A stretch of 24,166 nucleotides of DNA, taken from IMG/VR virus record IMGVR_UViG_3300006737_000209, positions 1-24,166 of that record. One strand, given 5' to 3'. The translations under genes and the position numbers were made by a program. Positions 13,994 through 22,407 of this stretch are shown one piece after another; the stretch's first letter is position 1; every line of letters starts with the position of its first letter. The notes beneath the pieces were generated by a model. The model worked only from the letters and a program-made list of their open reading frames with translations, had not been told where the DNA came from and ran no database searches. The DNA comes from a virus.

Positions 13994-15913
13994 TTATTGT
14001 TTATCTAAATCTTCGATTTGAGATTCGTCCAATAGACCGTCTTCTATTTTTTCTTTATTTTCAAATATTATCTGTTTAGTATCGTCAAATAAGTTTTTGT
14101 TTTTGAAAAACATAGATTTAGCTAAAGTATTATCTATTTTCTGGTCGTTTTCGTTTACTTTTTCGTTATCAGAATCAAATCCTCCTTTCATTCCATCAGT
14201 ACCCAGCGGGTCTCTTCCACCTAAACCATCGTTAGTTCCGTAGTGAGAAGCATGTATACGTGGTCTACCTCCTTTAGGTCCTATATCTCCTATACCTGGG
14301 GTATCGTCTTCATATCCTACGGGTACAGAACCAAATGGCATACCTTTAGAATCTCCCTGTCTCCTACCGTATAGAGAAGCCAAATCATGTGGAGTACCGT
14401 AAGACTTACCGGACTTAGCTGGGTCATTACCTTCATTTTCTATTTGACCTATTCTAAATAATCTCTTATAATCTTCAGTGACCAAATCTCTCATTTCCAT
14501 ATACTGATCTTCTGATAAATTAAATATATGATCGTAAATATAATCTGTAGGAAATAATTTAGTATCTAACATCTGGCTCGCTAAATCAACTTTTTCTTTT
14601 AACAAAGCTACTTTTTCTTGTTCAAATATTATAGATGGATTTGTTAAACTAACTTCAAAATTAGTTAATGATTCACCTTTAAATCCTTGAACGTAAAGAT
14701 GAACTAAAGCAATCTTAGTTAATTCAGATTCCATTATTCTTTGAATTCTTTCTACTGTTCTAGCGAATCTTATATCTTCCGCAGCTAGTGTAGCTTTCCC
14801 TTGTAAATCTCCTTCATATCCGAAATAAGCTTTAGGTACTTTTAATGCTGCAAACATTTTATCTCTTAGGTATTCTATATCATTAGTACCGTCGTAGTCT
14901 AAACCTTTTGTAGTATCAATTTTAGTTTGAGTATCTCCTCCTCTCATAGGAATATAATAATCTTCCATCATATTCATCATATTGAATCTAAGATTATAAT
15001 CTCCTGTATTAGGGTCAACGAAAGGTGTTTTTTTCATTTGATTGATAGTCTTTTGCATAAACTGCTCAACTTCGTTTGGTGGAATTTGTCCTACGTTAAT
15101 ATAAAAAGTTCTTTTCTCAGGAGCTCTCATAATACGATGTATCAACATCGCATCTTCCATCAAAGTAAGTTGTTTGAATATTTTTCTAGCAGGCTCTATA
15201 AAAGATCTACCATAAGGTAAGTAGTGAGTATCTGAGATTAATCTGAAGTGTGCTATTTCGTAATTGTCAAATTCTACTACTTTACTGTTACTTTTAGGTC
15301 TGTAATTAGGATCTTGAGATGAAGCTAATCCGTCAGGATCTAATTGAAAAGTTACTTTTGCAGGATTATCAGGATCTAAACCTTCTTGTCTTGTCATATG
15401 GTAAACTGTATAAGGAAGAACGTTATAAACTCCAAATTCTTCTGCTATTTCTAATTTTAAAAAGAAGTCTCCATACTTACACATATTACGAGTCCAAGAC
15501 CATAAATTGAATTCTATATTTAAAACATCGTAAAATAAATTATAAAGAATTTTCTGTATATTTTCGTCTGAAGATTTTATGGAAAGTACTTCCCCCATAT
15601 CGTTTTTTAAAGTTGCTTCATCAGATAGTATATCTAAGGTTGATGCTATTATAGGATCAGTATCCATAGCCTCATAATCAGAATATAATTGTATTCTTAA
15701 TGTCTGATAGTTAAGATTAGGATTAAAAATATTTTTATTATTGTAGATATATAATCTTGAAAATCTATCTATTAAAGAATTAGTCTGATATCTGCCAGTT
15801 GTTTGTATCTGATTTACATCAGCAACTTTTAGTGTATCACCACCTATATTTCTTATTACTACATCGGAAGAAAATAATCTACCTAATCGTTTAAAAAGTG
15901 AAGTATCTGCCAT
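13994..15913 (-). CDS. Portal vertex protein, gp20-like
   Basis: A 639-aa portal protein, the dodecameric ring at the head vertex through which DNA is packaged and where prohead assembly starts. Family features include YSDYEAMDTDPIIASTLDIL (78-97), the KYGDFFLKLEI strand (146-156), and the diagnostic stretch RAPEKRTFYINVG (263-275) through MMEDYYIPMRGGD (315-327) and IEYLRDKMFAALKVPKAYFG (346-365), all parallel to T4 gp20. T4 gp20 is 524 aa. The extra length is a C-terminal Gly/Asp/Pro-rich, probably disordered tail (about 500-590) followed by an acidic helical end. It lies 26 nt after the terminase with a TATTTATAAATA motif between, so it may be transcribed separately. No sheath or tube gene lies between terminase and portal, unlike T4. 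Confidence 0.93.
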   Translation of the reverse strand: MADTSLFKRLGRLFSSDVVIRNIGGDTLKVADVNQIQTTGRYQTNSLIDRFSRLYIYNNKNIFNPNLNYQTLRIQLYSDYEAMDTDPIIASTLDILSDEATLKNDMGEVLSIKSSDENIQKILYNLFYDVLNIEFNLWSWTRNMCKYGDFFLKLEIAEEFGVYNVLPYTVYHMTRQEGLDPDNPAKVTFQLDPDGLASSQDPNYRPKSNSKVVEFDNYEIAHFRLISDTHYLPYGRSFIEPARKIFKQLTLMEDAMLIHRIMRAPEKRTFYINVGQIPPNEVEQFMQKTINQMKKTPFVDPNTGDYNLRFNMMNMMEDYYIPMRGGDTQTKIDTTKGLDYDGTNDIEYLRDKMFAALKVPKAYFGYEGDLQGKATLAAEDIRFARTVERIQRIMESELTKIALVHLYVQGFKGESLTNFEVSLTNPSIIFEQEKVALLKEKVDLASQMLDTKLFPTDYIYDHIFNLSEDQYMEMRDLVTEDYKRLFRIGQIENEGNDPAKSGKSYGTPHDLASLYGRRQGDSKGMPFGSVPVGYEDDTPGIGDIGPKGGRPRIHASHYGTNDGLGGRDPLGTDGMKGGFDSDNEKVNENDQKIDNTLAKSMFFKNKNLFDDTKQIIFENKEKIEDGLLDESQIEDLDKQ

Positions 15914-15923
15914 TAATACAGTT

Positions 15924-15935
15924 TATTTATAAATA
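15924..15935 (-). promoter_or_regulatory. TATTTATAAATA motif before the portal gene
   Basis: This 12-base palindrome, flanked by AACTGTATT in gene sense, is almost the same as the element before the neck operon at 5772-5783. It is 10 nt upstream of the portal ATG and fills most of the 26-nt spacer. It holds both TATTTATA and TATAAATA on the gene strand. Confidence 0.6.
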
Positions 15936-15939
15936 TCGT

Positions 15940-17514
15940 TTATCTAAGTATCCAAGAAATATCTTCTTTTCCATGCTCAGTATCTATAATATACGGATTA
16001 TTTTGTTGATTTCCAACTGTTTTTATTACAGATCTATTTTTAGCATTAAGGTTAGTAAATGAAGAAAGCTGGGCTCTAGCTAGGTCCATTCCTTGTTGTC
16101 TTAACCTTAAAGCAGTATCTCTAACATATAGTGCAGTTGCACACGCCATTAGTAAGTCATCATTGTAACTAGTTTGTGCTTGAGCTTTACCATTTTTCCA
16201 AACGAATACTCTCATTTCACCCATTAATCGCTTTGACTGTACGGTAACACCTTTTTCCCTTATATATTCCATCATTTTAGCTATAACTAAGGGCCTAGTT
16301 CTCATTGACATAGTGAAGCCTGGTACTAGTTTGTCTCTTTCATATTTAGCCATATATGATTCTACTGTATCCATTTGGTTTCTAGGACTATAGTAGAGAT
16401 TACGGTACTGTCTTTCCATTACTTGTTCTATAGTAGCCCATCCTATATTAGCGTTTTCTACAACTAATAAAGCGTCATTATACTCAGCTGCTACTGCTAC
16501 CAGAACATTTCCAAAATCTTTAGGAGATAATTTACCTTTATATTCACCTACCTGTACACAGGTTTCAATATCAAATACGTGAAAAGCTGAGTAATCTGCT
16601 GAATCTCCTCTAGCTACATCGGCTACTACCATATAAGATTTTGAGTAATCAGGTTGTTCCCAAATCCATAAATTACCATCAACTCCTCTTTTTTCAACAG
16701 GGTCTTTTTGATAAGTCTGTTCGTAAAAAAGTAAATCATCCGGCTCAAAAACAGTATCTCCTGATGCTAGAAAATCGCAATCACATTCCTGACCAGCCAT
16801 TCGAGGTCCTAAGTCTCGATCTTGCTGATCTCGCCATTCATCATTTCTTTCGGGATGAACGGTCCACGGTAATCTTATAGGTAAAAAACTGTTTTCCCCT
16901 GATTCTGCTTTTTCCCAAGTTTGGTGAAACCAATTTCCAATTCCGTTAGGAGTTGATAAAGCCATACACTGTCCACCCGTTGCTAACGTTTGTTGCGCAG
17001 CTGTAAAGGTTTCTGCAATATTATCTATAAACGCTGCTTCATCTATTAATAACAGGGAAACAGCTTCTGATCTTGCTGCATCTGCGTTAGAAGATTTAGC
17101 TGTAATTTTAGAACCGTTTTTAAGTCTTAATGATAATTTATTCTTTTCTACGGCAGGTAAACGTAACCACTTAGGTAACTGGTCGTACATAAACATTGCT
17201 TTAGAAACCAAGTTTCTTGCTGTTGCCTGTGTAGTTGCTAATGCTAATACATTTTTATCTTTATGAAAGAGCATTAACCATAAACTATATGCTGCTGCTA
17301 AAGTAGAAATACCTAACTGTCTAGATTTAAGAGTAATAATATAGTCATTATCCCTGAATAAATGTAGGACTTCTGACTGAAAAGGGTATAAATTAAAAAG
17401 AATTCTACCTCTAGTAGGATGCTGTATATAGCAGTACTTTTTCATAAAGTACGACGGATCCTTAGCACATTTTAAAAACTCTTGTGCTATTATTTTTTTA
17501 ATATTCTGTGCCAT
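15940..17514 (-). CDS. Terminase large subunit, gp17-like
   Basis: A 524-aa packaging motor with ATPase and nuclease domains. ATPase: adenine-binding region YPFQSEVLHLF (43-53), Walker A SRQLGIST (64-71), Walker B LLLIDEAAF (154-162; Asp158, Glu159), and coupling motif ALSTPNGIGNWF (185-196). Nuclease: VVADVARGDSADYSAF (296-311) with Asp299, LLVVENANIGW (349-359) with Glu353, and TSYNDDLLMACATAL (448-462) with Asp452/453. Together these form the RNase H-like metal site. It is shorter than T4 gp17 (610 aa) but complete in motifs. It begins 5 nt after the 370-aa nuclease-like gene; no gene for a typical small terminase is recognisable upstream. It acts at the portal to fill the head and cut DNA. 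Confidence 0.95.
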   Translation of the reverse strand: MAQNIKKIIAQEFLKCAKDPSYFMKKYCYIQHPTRGRILFNLYPFQSEVLHLFRDNDYIITLKSRQLGISTLAAAYSLWLMLFHKDKNVLALATTQATARNLVSKAMFMYDQLPKWLRLPAVEKNKLSLRLKNGSKITAKSSNADAARSEAVSLLLIDEAAFIDNIAETFTAAQQTLATGGQCMALSTPNGIGNWFHQTWEKAESGENSFLPIRLPWTVHPERNDEWRDQQDRDLGPRMAGQECDCDFLASGDTVFEPDDLLFYEQTYQKDPVEKRGVDGNLWIWEQPDYSKSYMVVADVARGDSADYSAFHVFDIETCVQVGEYKGKLSPKDFGNVLVAVAAEYNDALLVVENANIGWATIEQVMERQYRNLYYSPRNQMDTVESYMAKYERDKLVPGFTMSMRTRPLVIAKMMEYIREKGVTVQSKRLMGEMRVFVWKNGKAQAQTSYNDDLLMACATALYVRDTALRLRQQGMDLARAQLSSFTNLNAKNRSVIKTVGNQQNNPYIIDTEHGKEDISWILR

Positions 17515-17519
17515 AACTT

Positions 17520-18632
17520 TTATATATCTAGATCATTATAATCTATAGTAAGGTTATTCGCTCTAGATGTTACTTTATTTTTAACTGATATAGGTACAGT
17601 TCTTATAGTGATACCCCTACCTACATAACCATCTGTCTGTGATGCTTTTGATGCATTTCTTTCAAACTGTATAATAGGTTTATCATCATCGTCAAAGTCA
17701 CTAACCTCTTTATATACTTTAGTTGAAGTAATAGTTAGTACTCCCTTATTAAATTTAAAATCATCGTCCTCAAAAGTACGTTGTACTACTGATACTTTAT
17801 CAGATCCGAATGCCATAGTTTCAAAATCTAATCCTGGTGCATTGATTACATGAATTCTACCGTATGGTAAGTTATTTTTTGGATTCATCATAACTAGCAC
17901 TCTAGGGTTATCTTTATCTGAAATTAATTTTAAATCACTTCTTTTACCTTTATATGCATCACCCATTACTTTATGAAAAATATCTCCATGGGTTTTCATT
18001 GCTGAAGACCATCTAAATGGGCCGTCTTTTTTTATGGAAATACCCTTGTCACCACCTGATGTTAAAAGTTTTATATCAGCTTTTTTATTTCCTCCGCTTT
18101 CTCTTCCTACTCCTACTGCCCCAGTAACACCTTTATATTCTAAAGATTTATTTGAACCTTTAAATATAACTGTAATCTGTCTTTCAAGTTCAGCTCTTTC
18201 TTTTATTTTTCTAACTACAATATCCTCATTATCCAATCCAGCATCACCAACAGACGTTTGAGCTTTATGAATAATTTCAATTCCTTCAGGTGTTTTAAAA
18301 CCTCCTGCACTGGAGCCTCTGATCAAATCTTTTTCGTAACCTAAATCTTTTAGTGAATTAAATACTTCTTGCCTAGGTCTATCAGTATATACTATAATTC
18401 TATTTTTTGCATGAGCTTTTATTTCATCATCTTCAAGACCTAATTTTTTAATAAGTTCTTTACCTAATTTTTGTGCTTCAGGTGAAAGGTATTCTATAGG
18501 TTTTTTTCCTTCAAATAAGTCAATTCCAAATAAAGACTCAAATATCCTTACATCATCTCTATTGTTGATATCAGGGTATCCTTTTTTGGTCCTATAAGAC
18601 CATTCTAATATGACTTTATCTATAAGATTCAT
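17520..18632 (-). CDS. 370-aa protein with possible PD-(D/E)xK-type nuclease motif, upstream of terminase
   Basis: A 370-aa protein without a family I can name. The N-terminus MNLIDKVILEWSYRTKKGYP resembles openings of other phage proteins and has an I-L-E10 site near the start. Residues about 75-125 (IIVYTDRPRQEVFNSL...GGFKTPEGIEIIHK) form an alpha/beta region. Residues 184-204 (KADIKLLTSGGDKGISIKKD) fit the core of a PD-(D/E)xK fold, with Asp186 and a strand ending in Ser199-Ile-Lys201; Glu178 could serve as the upstream acid. The C-terminal third is beta-rich. Its ATG follows directly after the stop of the 201-aa gene, and terminase starts 5 nt after its end. It may be a packaging-associated or injected nuclease, but catalysis is only inferred. 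Confidence 0.55.
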   Translation of the reverse strand: MNLIDKVILEWSYRTKKGYPDINNRDDVRIFESLFGIDLFEGKKPIEYLSPEAQKLGKELIKKLGLEDDEIKAHAKNRIIVYTDRPRQEVFNSLKDLGYEKDLIRGSSAGGFKTPEGIEIIHKAQTSVGDAGLDNEDIVVRKIKERAELERQITVIFKGSNKSLEYKGVTGAVGVGRESGGNKKADIKLLTSGGDKGISIKKDGPFRWSSAMKTHGDIFHKVMGDAYKGKRSDLKLISDKDNPRVLVMMNPKNNLPYGRIHVINAPGLDFETMAFGSDKVSVVQRTFEDDDFKFNKGVLTITSTKVYKEVSDFDDDDKPIIQFERNASKASQTDGYVGRGITIRTVPISVKNKVTSRANNLTIDYNDLDI

Positions 18633-19238
18633 TTATCCTTCTTCTCCTGCTTCGAAATCTATTTCTTCTCCGCCTAGGTCTTCTCCACCGCCTTCTTCTC
18701 CTCCGGCTGCTCCTGCATCATCAAATGCTGCTTCTTCGCCTCCACCTTCTTCACCGGGGAAGTCTGCTCCGCCTCCGCCTCCGCCAAAGTCTGCTTCGCC
18801 GCCTTCGCCGCCTTCTTCACCAGCTCCTTTTAAAGGTGCTTGTTGATAGAGTTTAGATAATTTATCTAAAGCTTGTTGAAAATCACTTATATTTCCAAGC
18901 ATATACCTTTTACCTAATATTTGAGCTTGGAAATTTTTACCGGTCCATTTTAACGTAAAATCTTGACCGTTTACTAAATTTACTTTAAAAGTAGTAGGTT
19001 TAGGTGATACCCAATCTATAGTATCTACAAATTCTTTAAAATCCTCAGTCATAAGTTTAACTAAAGTATTTTTTAAAGTTGGAAATTTGCTTAACATTTG
19101 ATCAGTAGCATCTTCTAATACTGTCTGTTCACTAGCTTTTTCATCCCCTATTGGATCTTCTGGTTTAGGTTCATCAGCTTCTTTTAAGACTTCCAAATAA
19201 GCTTGTTCAACTAAATATTTAAATCTACTTACTTTCAT
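18633..19238 (-). CDS. 201-aa protein with Gly/Glu-rich C-terminal tail
   Basis: A 201-aa protein with three parts: an N-terminal helix (MKVSRFKYLVEQAYLEVLKE, ending at an L-K-E20/A21 site), a folded domain at about 45-135 with FPTLKNTLVKLMTEDFKEFV and a beta region around KVNLVNGQDFTLKWTGKNFQ, and a low-complexity tail at 138-201 made almost only of Gly, Glu, Ala and Asp. The tail is encoded by DNA far richer in GC than the surroundings. I recognise no family. The start is supported by tight spacing after the 833-aa gene (1 nt) and by the conserved-looking N-terminal helix. It sits in the packaging operon, so a head or packaging role is plausible; no enzymatic motif is visible. Confidence 0.65.
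   Translation of the reverse strand: MKVSRFKYLVEQAYLEVLKEADEPKPEDPIGDEKASEQTVLEDATDQMLSKFPTLKNTLVKLMTEDFKEFVDTIDWVSPKPTTFKVNLVNGQDFTLKWTGKNFQAQILGKRYMLGNISDFQQALDKLSKLYQQAPLKGAGEEGGEGGEADFGGGGGGADFPGEEGGGEEAAFDDAGAAGGEEGGGEDLGGEEIDFEAGEEG
18636..18827 (-). repeat. GC-rich low-complexity coding repeat (Gly/Glu tail)
   Basis: About 190 bp of imperfect GGN/GAN codon repeats encode the Gly/Glu-rich tail of the 201-aa protein. It is the longest obviously GC-rich block in the window. There is no single unit length; it looks like slippage-prone triplet and hexamer expansion. Confidence 0.7.
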
Positions 19239-19239
19239 A

Positions 19240-21741
19240 TTATTTCTTTTTCTTTTTATACCCTTTATGCCAGTGTTCGTTTTGAGTAATTATTTTTAAC
19301 TCGTTGACCGGAATATCTCTTACTACTTTTCTATCTTTCTTAAAAACCACATCGTAATGAGTTACTACATACTTATTTCCTTCTTTAATTAAGGTATGTT
19401 TTTCTGGTATACACATTCCATGGCCGTAAGTTTCGTGAACTACATGAGCAGCACAGTCGTGTTTGTAACCTGGTGCTGATTCATGAAAAGAATCTATGGC
19501 AAGATTATGAATTAAATCAGGATTGTCATCTGTAAGTTCTTCTAGTTCACTATCGGTTAATTTACTACCATCTTCAAATTCAGCATATACAGCAAATGCA
19601 TCTGCGGTACCATCATCATATCCTTGAGATTTATCTACTCCATCTACTTCTATAGTCCCAATATCAACTGCTTTACCGTTGATAATTAGTGCATTTTCAT
19701 CTTCATTTATTGCTTCACTTACTCCCTTACCTAATCCAGGTAAGTTACTAAGATCTTGTATATATTGATCAGTTTTAACAACTATTTTACCTAACACCTC
19801 AGTTTCTTCTCTATCACGTCTATCGGCTGCTTTCTTAGTAATCTTAATTAATGTTAATAGAGATACTTCAGGATTAAAGTCTGGATCTTTATCTTTAAAG
19901 TTGCTATTATAATACTGTTTTTGATGTATTCTATAGTCTTCACCTTCATGCTCTAAATTATGATATTGAAGATGAACAAACATTGGAGCATATTGCCCCA
20001 TTCTAGCTTTGATACCACTCTTATCATGTGCTTTTAAAGCTTCTATGGCATCGTTTTCACTAGCTACTCCTTTAGGTAGTAGGTCTGCAAATAACTTTTT
20101 AGTAAACATATCTGGACTTTTTTCATTAGCATCATCTATTACTCCTGATCCTGTGAATGAACGGTCTGTATATTCTTTTAACTGACCTTCTCCTACAAAA
20201 CCGCCTGTTTGTATTTTAATACCGTAATGATCTGCTAAAGCTTCTATTACTTCTAGTGCTTCTTCTTGTTCTGAGAATTCACTATCAATAGCTCTATCTC
20301 TTATTAGGTTAATAAAATCTTGTAAAGCACCAACTCTTTCGTTAATATTTTCTAATCTCATATCTAGGTAACCTGTATTTGCAAGTACTTGATAAATAAG
20401 ATGTACTGCGTCCATTTCATCATAGCCGTACTTTTGTGCTACACCAGAAATAAATCTTTTAACGTATTTTTCTGCTTCAGGATTTATATTAGCTTCCCCT
20501 ACTACCTTAGTATCTGGGTTGATGCCCCCTGCTCTGTAGATAGATGCTCTTTCATGAGATGCTAGTCCCATTTTAATATATTTCATAACTAGTTCTTTTT
20601 TATCTTCCGGAACATCAACATTATCGATGTCTGGTTGAAGCAATGTCATTAAATCTTTTTTTAATGCCATATTAGCATTTTGACCTTGACCTTTGTACTT
20701 ATCGTATATACTACCTATTTCTTTTTTATTTTTATTTAAGATATCTAAAGCCAGTCTAGGATAATTAGGTATACTCTGTTGATATTTTTTAATTAAGTCT
20801 GATTCTTCTTTTATTTCTTGACTATTACCGAATTTATCTGCAAGAAACTTTAATGTTTTTTCTTCTGACCAATTCCAATGGTTCATTATATAGTCTACTA
20901 ATTCTTGTCCTTTTAATTCCATTTCGTTATCTGTTCCTTCAGCGAATAGGTCTAAATTAGTATCAGCTATCACTATATCGTTAGCTTTTAAGTCCATCAT
21001 AGCATCGTAGGCAGTAGTTTCGTCATTAAAGTAATAAGTATCTGAACCGCTAAATTCAACTTCTTTTCTGTATTTATCGTCAAGTATTCCAATAGCCTGT
21101 CTAGCATCTCTAATGTCTACTTTTAAGTAATACATACCTTCAGGAGCTTCAGATAATTGTAATTTAATTCCAACTTGTTTAGCCGCTTTTTCAACTTTAC
21201 CTTTTAAATCTTTTCTATCTTGACCAGAAGATTTTTTGTACATATCTAACATTCTCAGATATTTTTGCCTATCTGTTTCTTCTTCGTTTAGAGATTTAAA
21301 GTGTTTTAGTAATTCATTTTTTAATACATCTACATTAACTATAGGCTCTCCTGAGGGTTTAACTCCTACGTCAACTAAATCTTTATCAAAAGAAAAATCT
21401 ACTAAATGTAACCTATCTTCTCTAATATCAAAAGTAAATTCGTCTTCAAAATCGTTTTTATATTTTACATATACATCAAAAGTATTTTCTTGAATATGAT
21501 GAGCTTTAATTGTTTCTATTTCATCACCTGCTTCTCTCAAAGCTTCGATTAATGCTTTTCCTACTTCTTTTGCTATTGCTTTAGTTTCTTTAATTGAAAA
21601 AGTTATTCCTTCTTGTTCACTAGTAAGTTTGACTTTAACTCCGTCTTTAGCTAGATCAGCAGCTTTTTTTTCATCGTCAGTCGCAACGAATCCATCATCT
21701 CCCATTTCTTCTTCTTTAATAGTAATTTTATCTTTAGCCAT
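19240..21741 (-). CDS. Large multi-domain protein of unknown function with Cys/His-rich C-terminus, 833 aa
   Basis: An 833-aa, strongly charged protein heading the packaging operon. It seems to be built of several modules: an N-terminal alpha/beta part (about 35-150), a region with MYYLKVDIRDARQAIGILDD (about 203-222) and a YDAMMDLKANDIVIA segment, a helical centre with LVDYIMNHWNWSEEKTLKFL, and a C-terminal module (about 756-828) containing KHDCAAHVVHETYGHGMCIP and then a beta part with THYDVVFKK and IPVNELKII. That module has Cys763, His766, His769, His774, Cys777 and His782, a pattern that could bind a metal. The protein ends in a run of Lys. No signal peptide, membrane segment or known catalytic motif is visible. 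A virion-internal or assembly role is suggested only by its place in the late region. Confidence 0.6.
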   Translation of the reverse strand: MAKDKITIKEEEMGDDGFVATDDEKKAADLAKDGVKVKLTSEQEGITFSIKETKAIAKEVGKALIEALREAGDEIETIKAHHIQENTFDVYVKYKNDFEDEFTFDIREDRLHLVDFSFDKDLVDVGVKPSGEPIVNVDVLKNELLKHFKSLNEEETDRQKYLRMLDMYKKSSGQDRKDLKGKVEKAAKQVGIKLQLSEAPEGMYYLKVDIRDARQAIGILDDKYRKEVEFSGSDTYYFNDETTAYDAMMDLKANDIVIADTNLDLFAEGTDNEMELKGQELVDYIMNHWNWSEEKTLKFLADKFGNSQEIKEESDLIKKYQQSIPNYPRLALDILNKNKKEIGSIYDKYKGQGQNANMALKKDLMTLLQPDIDNVDVPEDKKELVMKYIKMGLASHERASIYRAGGINPDTKVVGEANINPEAEKYVKRFISGVAQKYGYDEMDAVHLIYQVLANTGYLDMRLENINERVGALQDFINLIRDRAIDSEFSEQEEALEVIEALADHYGIKIQTGGFVGEGQLKEYTDRSFTGSGVIDDANEKSPDMFTKKLFADLLPKGVASENDAIEALKAHDKSGIKARMGQYAPMFVHLQYHNLEHEGEDYRIHQKQYYNSNFKDKDPDFNPEVSLLTLIKITKKAADRRDREETEVLGKIVVKTDQYIQDLSNLPGLGKGVSEAINEDENALIINGKAVDIGTIEVDGVDKSQGYDDGTADAFAVYAEFEDGSKLTDSELEELTDDNPDLIHNLAIDSFHESAPGYKHDCAAHVVHETYGHGMCIPEKHTLIKEGNKYVVTHYDVVFKKDRKVVRDIPVNELKIITQNEHWHKGYKKKKK

Positions 21742-21766
21742 TATATGTGTAAGTTTTATATAGGTA

Positions 21767-21774
21767 TATAAATA
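21767..21774 (-). promoter_or_regulatory. TATTTATA motif before the packaging operon
   Basis: Gene-sense ttTATTTATAta lies in the 39-nt spacer between the 208-aa gene and the 833-aa gene, 25 nt upstream of the ATG at 21741. It would drive the 833-aa, 201-aa, 370-aa and terminase genes, which have no further motif between them. Confidence 0.5.
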
Positions 21775-21780
21775 AATAGA

Positions 21781-22407
21781 TTAATCTTCCCAAATAACAT
21801 TTTTAAAGTTTTCTGGAGATAATCCAAAATAATCAGTTCTCCACTGTGTTTGCTCAAAAAAATCAAGATTATACCATTCGTCTTTTTTATTCCATAAAGT
21901 TTTAGCAATATCATCCCAATCATTTTTAAGCATAAACTCTTCGATTTCTCCTTTTTTATCTATTACTGCATTAAAGTTAAATGAATCCCATTCATAATGA
22001 AAAACTTCGAATACTGCGTTCTCGGATACGTAGTCTATAGAAATATCTATACCCCATTTAGGTTTCATTTTGATAAGTTTATACAACATAGGGTTAATTT
22101 TAGCTATTTGTAACAACTGTTCTCTAGCATCTTTATCAAACCCTTTTCTCTCAAATAGATCAGAATGATTTATATGAGCTCCTTCTCTTTTATCCCAAAC
22201 TAACCAATCGTACCTTAGACAATCTTCATGCCTTCTTTCAATTGGCTTATATCCGTTGTACTGTAAATATGCTTGTTCAGCTTTAGTTAAATGATATCCG
22301 TTCTGATCAAATAAGTCTACGCTATCCTTATCTATTAAAGTATCAATATCTAAAGTAGGTACTGTAAAATAGCTCTTCTTATTAAGTTTATTATTTGTTA
22401 ATATCAT
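21781..22407 (-). CDS. 208-aa protein of unknown function
   Basis: A 208-aa soluble-looking protein rich in Asp, Trp, Tyr and Phe. Notable stretches are YHLTKAEQAYLQYNGYKPIE (38-57), the Trp-containing CLRYDWLVWDKREGAHINHS (63-82), and DISIDYVSENAVFEVFHYEW (120-139). The latter looks like paired beta strands. The C-terminal part is aromatic and acidic (TDYFGLSPENFKNVIWED). I cannot assign it to a family, and there is no membrane or catalytic motif. The ATG overlaps the stop of the preceding basic gene by 4 nt, indicating translational coupling. It is the last gene before a promoter motif, so it closes the unit that contains the superoxide dismutase. Confidence 0.6.
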   Translation of the reverse strand: MILTNNKLNKKSYFTVPTLDIDTLIDKDSVDLFDQNGYHLTKAEQAYLQYNGYKPIERRHEDCLRYDWLVWDKREGAHINHSDLFERKGFDKDAREQLLQIAKINPMLYKLIKMKPKWGIDISIDYVSENAVFEVFHYEWDSFNFNAVIDKKGEIEEFMLKNDWDDIAKTLWNKKDEWYNLDFFEQTQWRTDYFGLSPENFKNVIWED

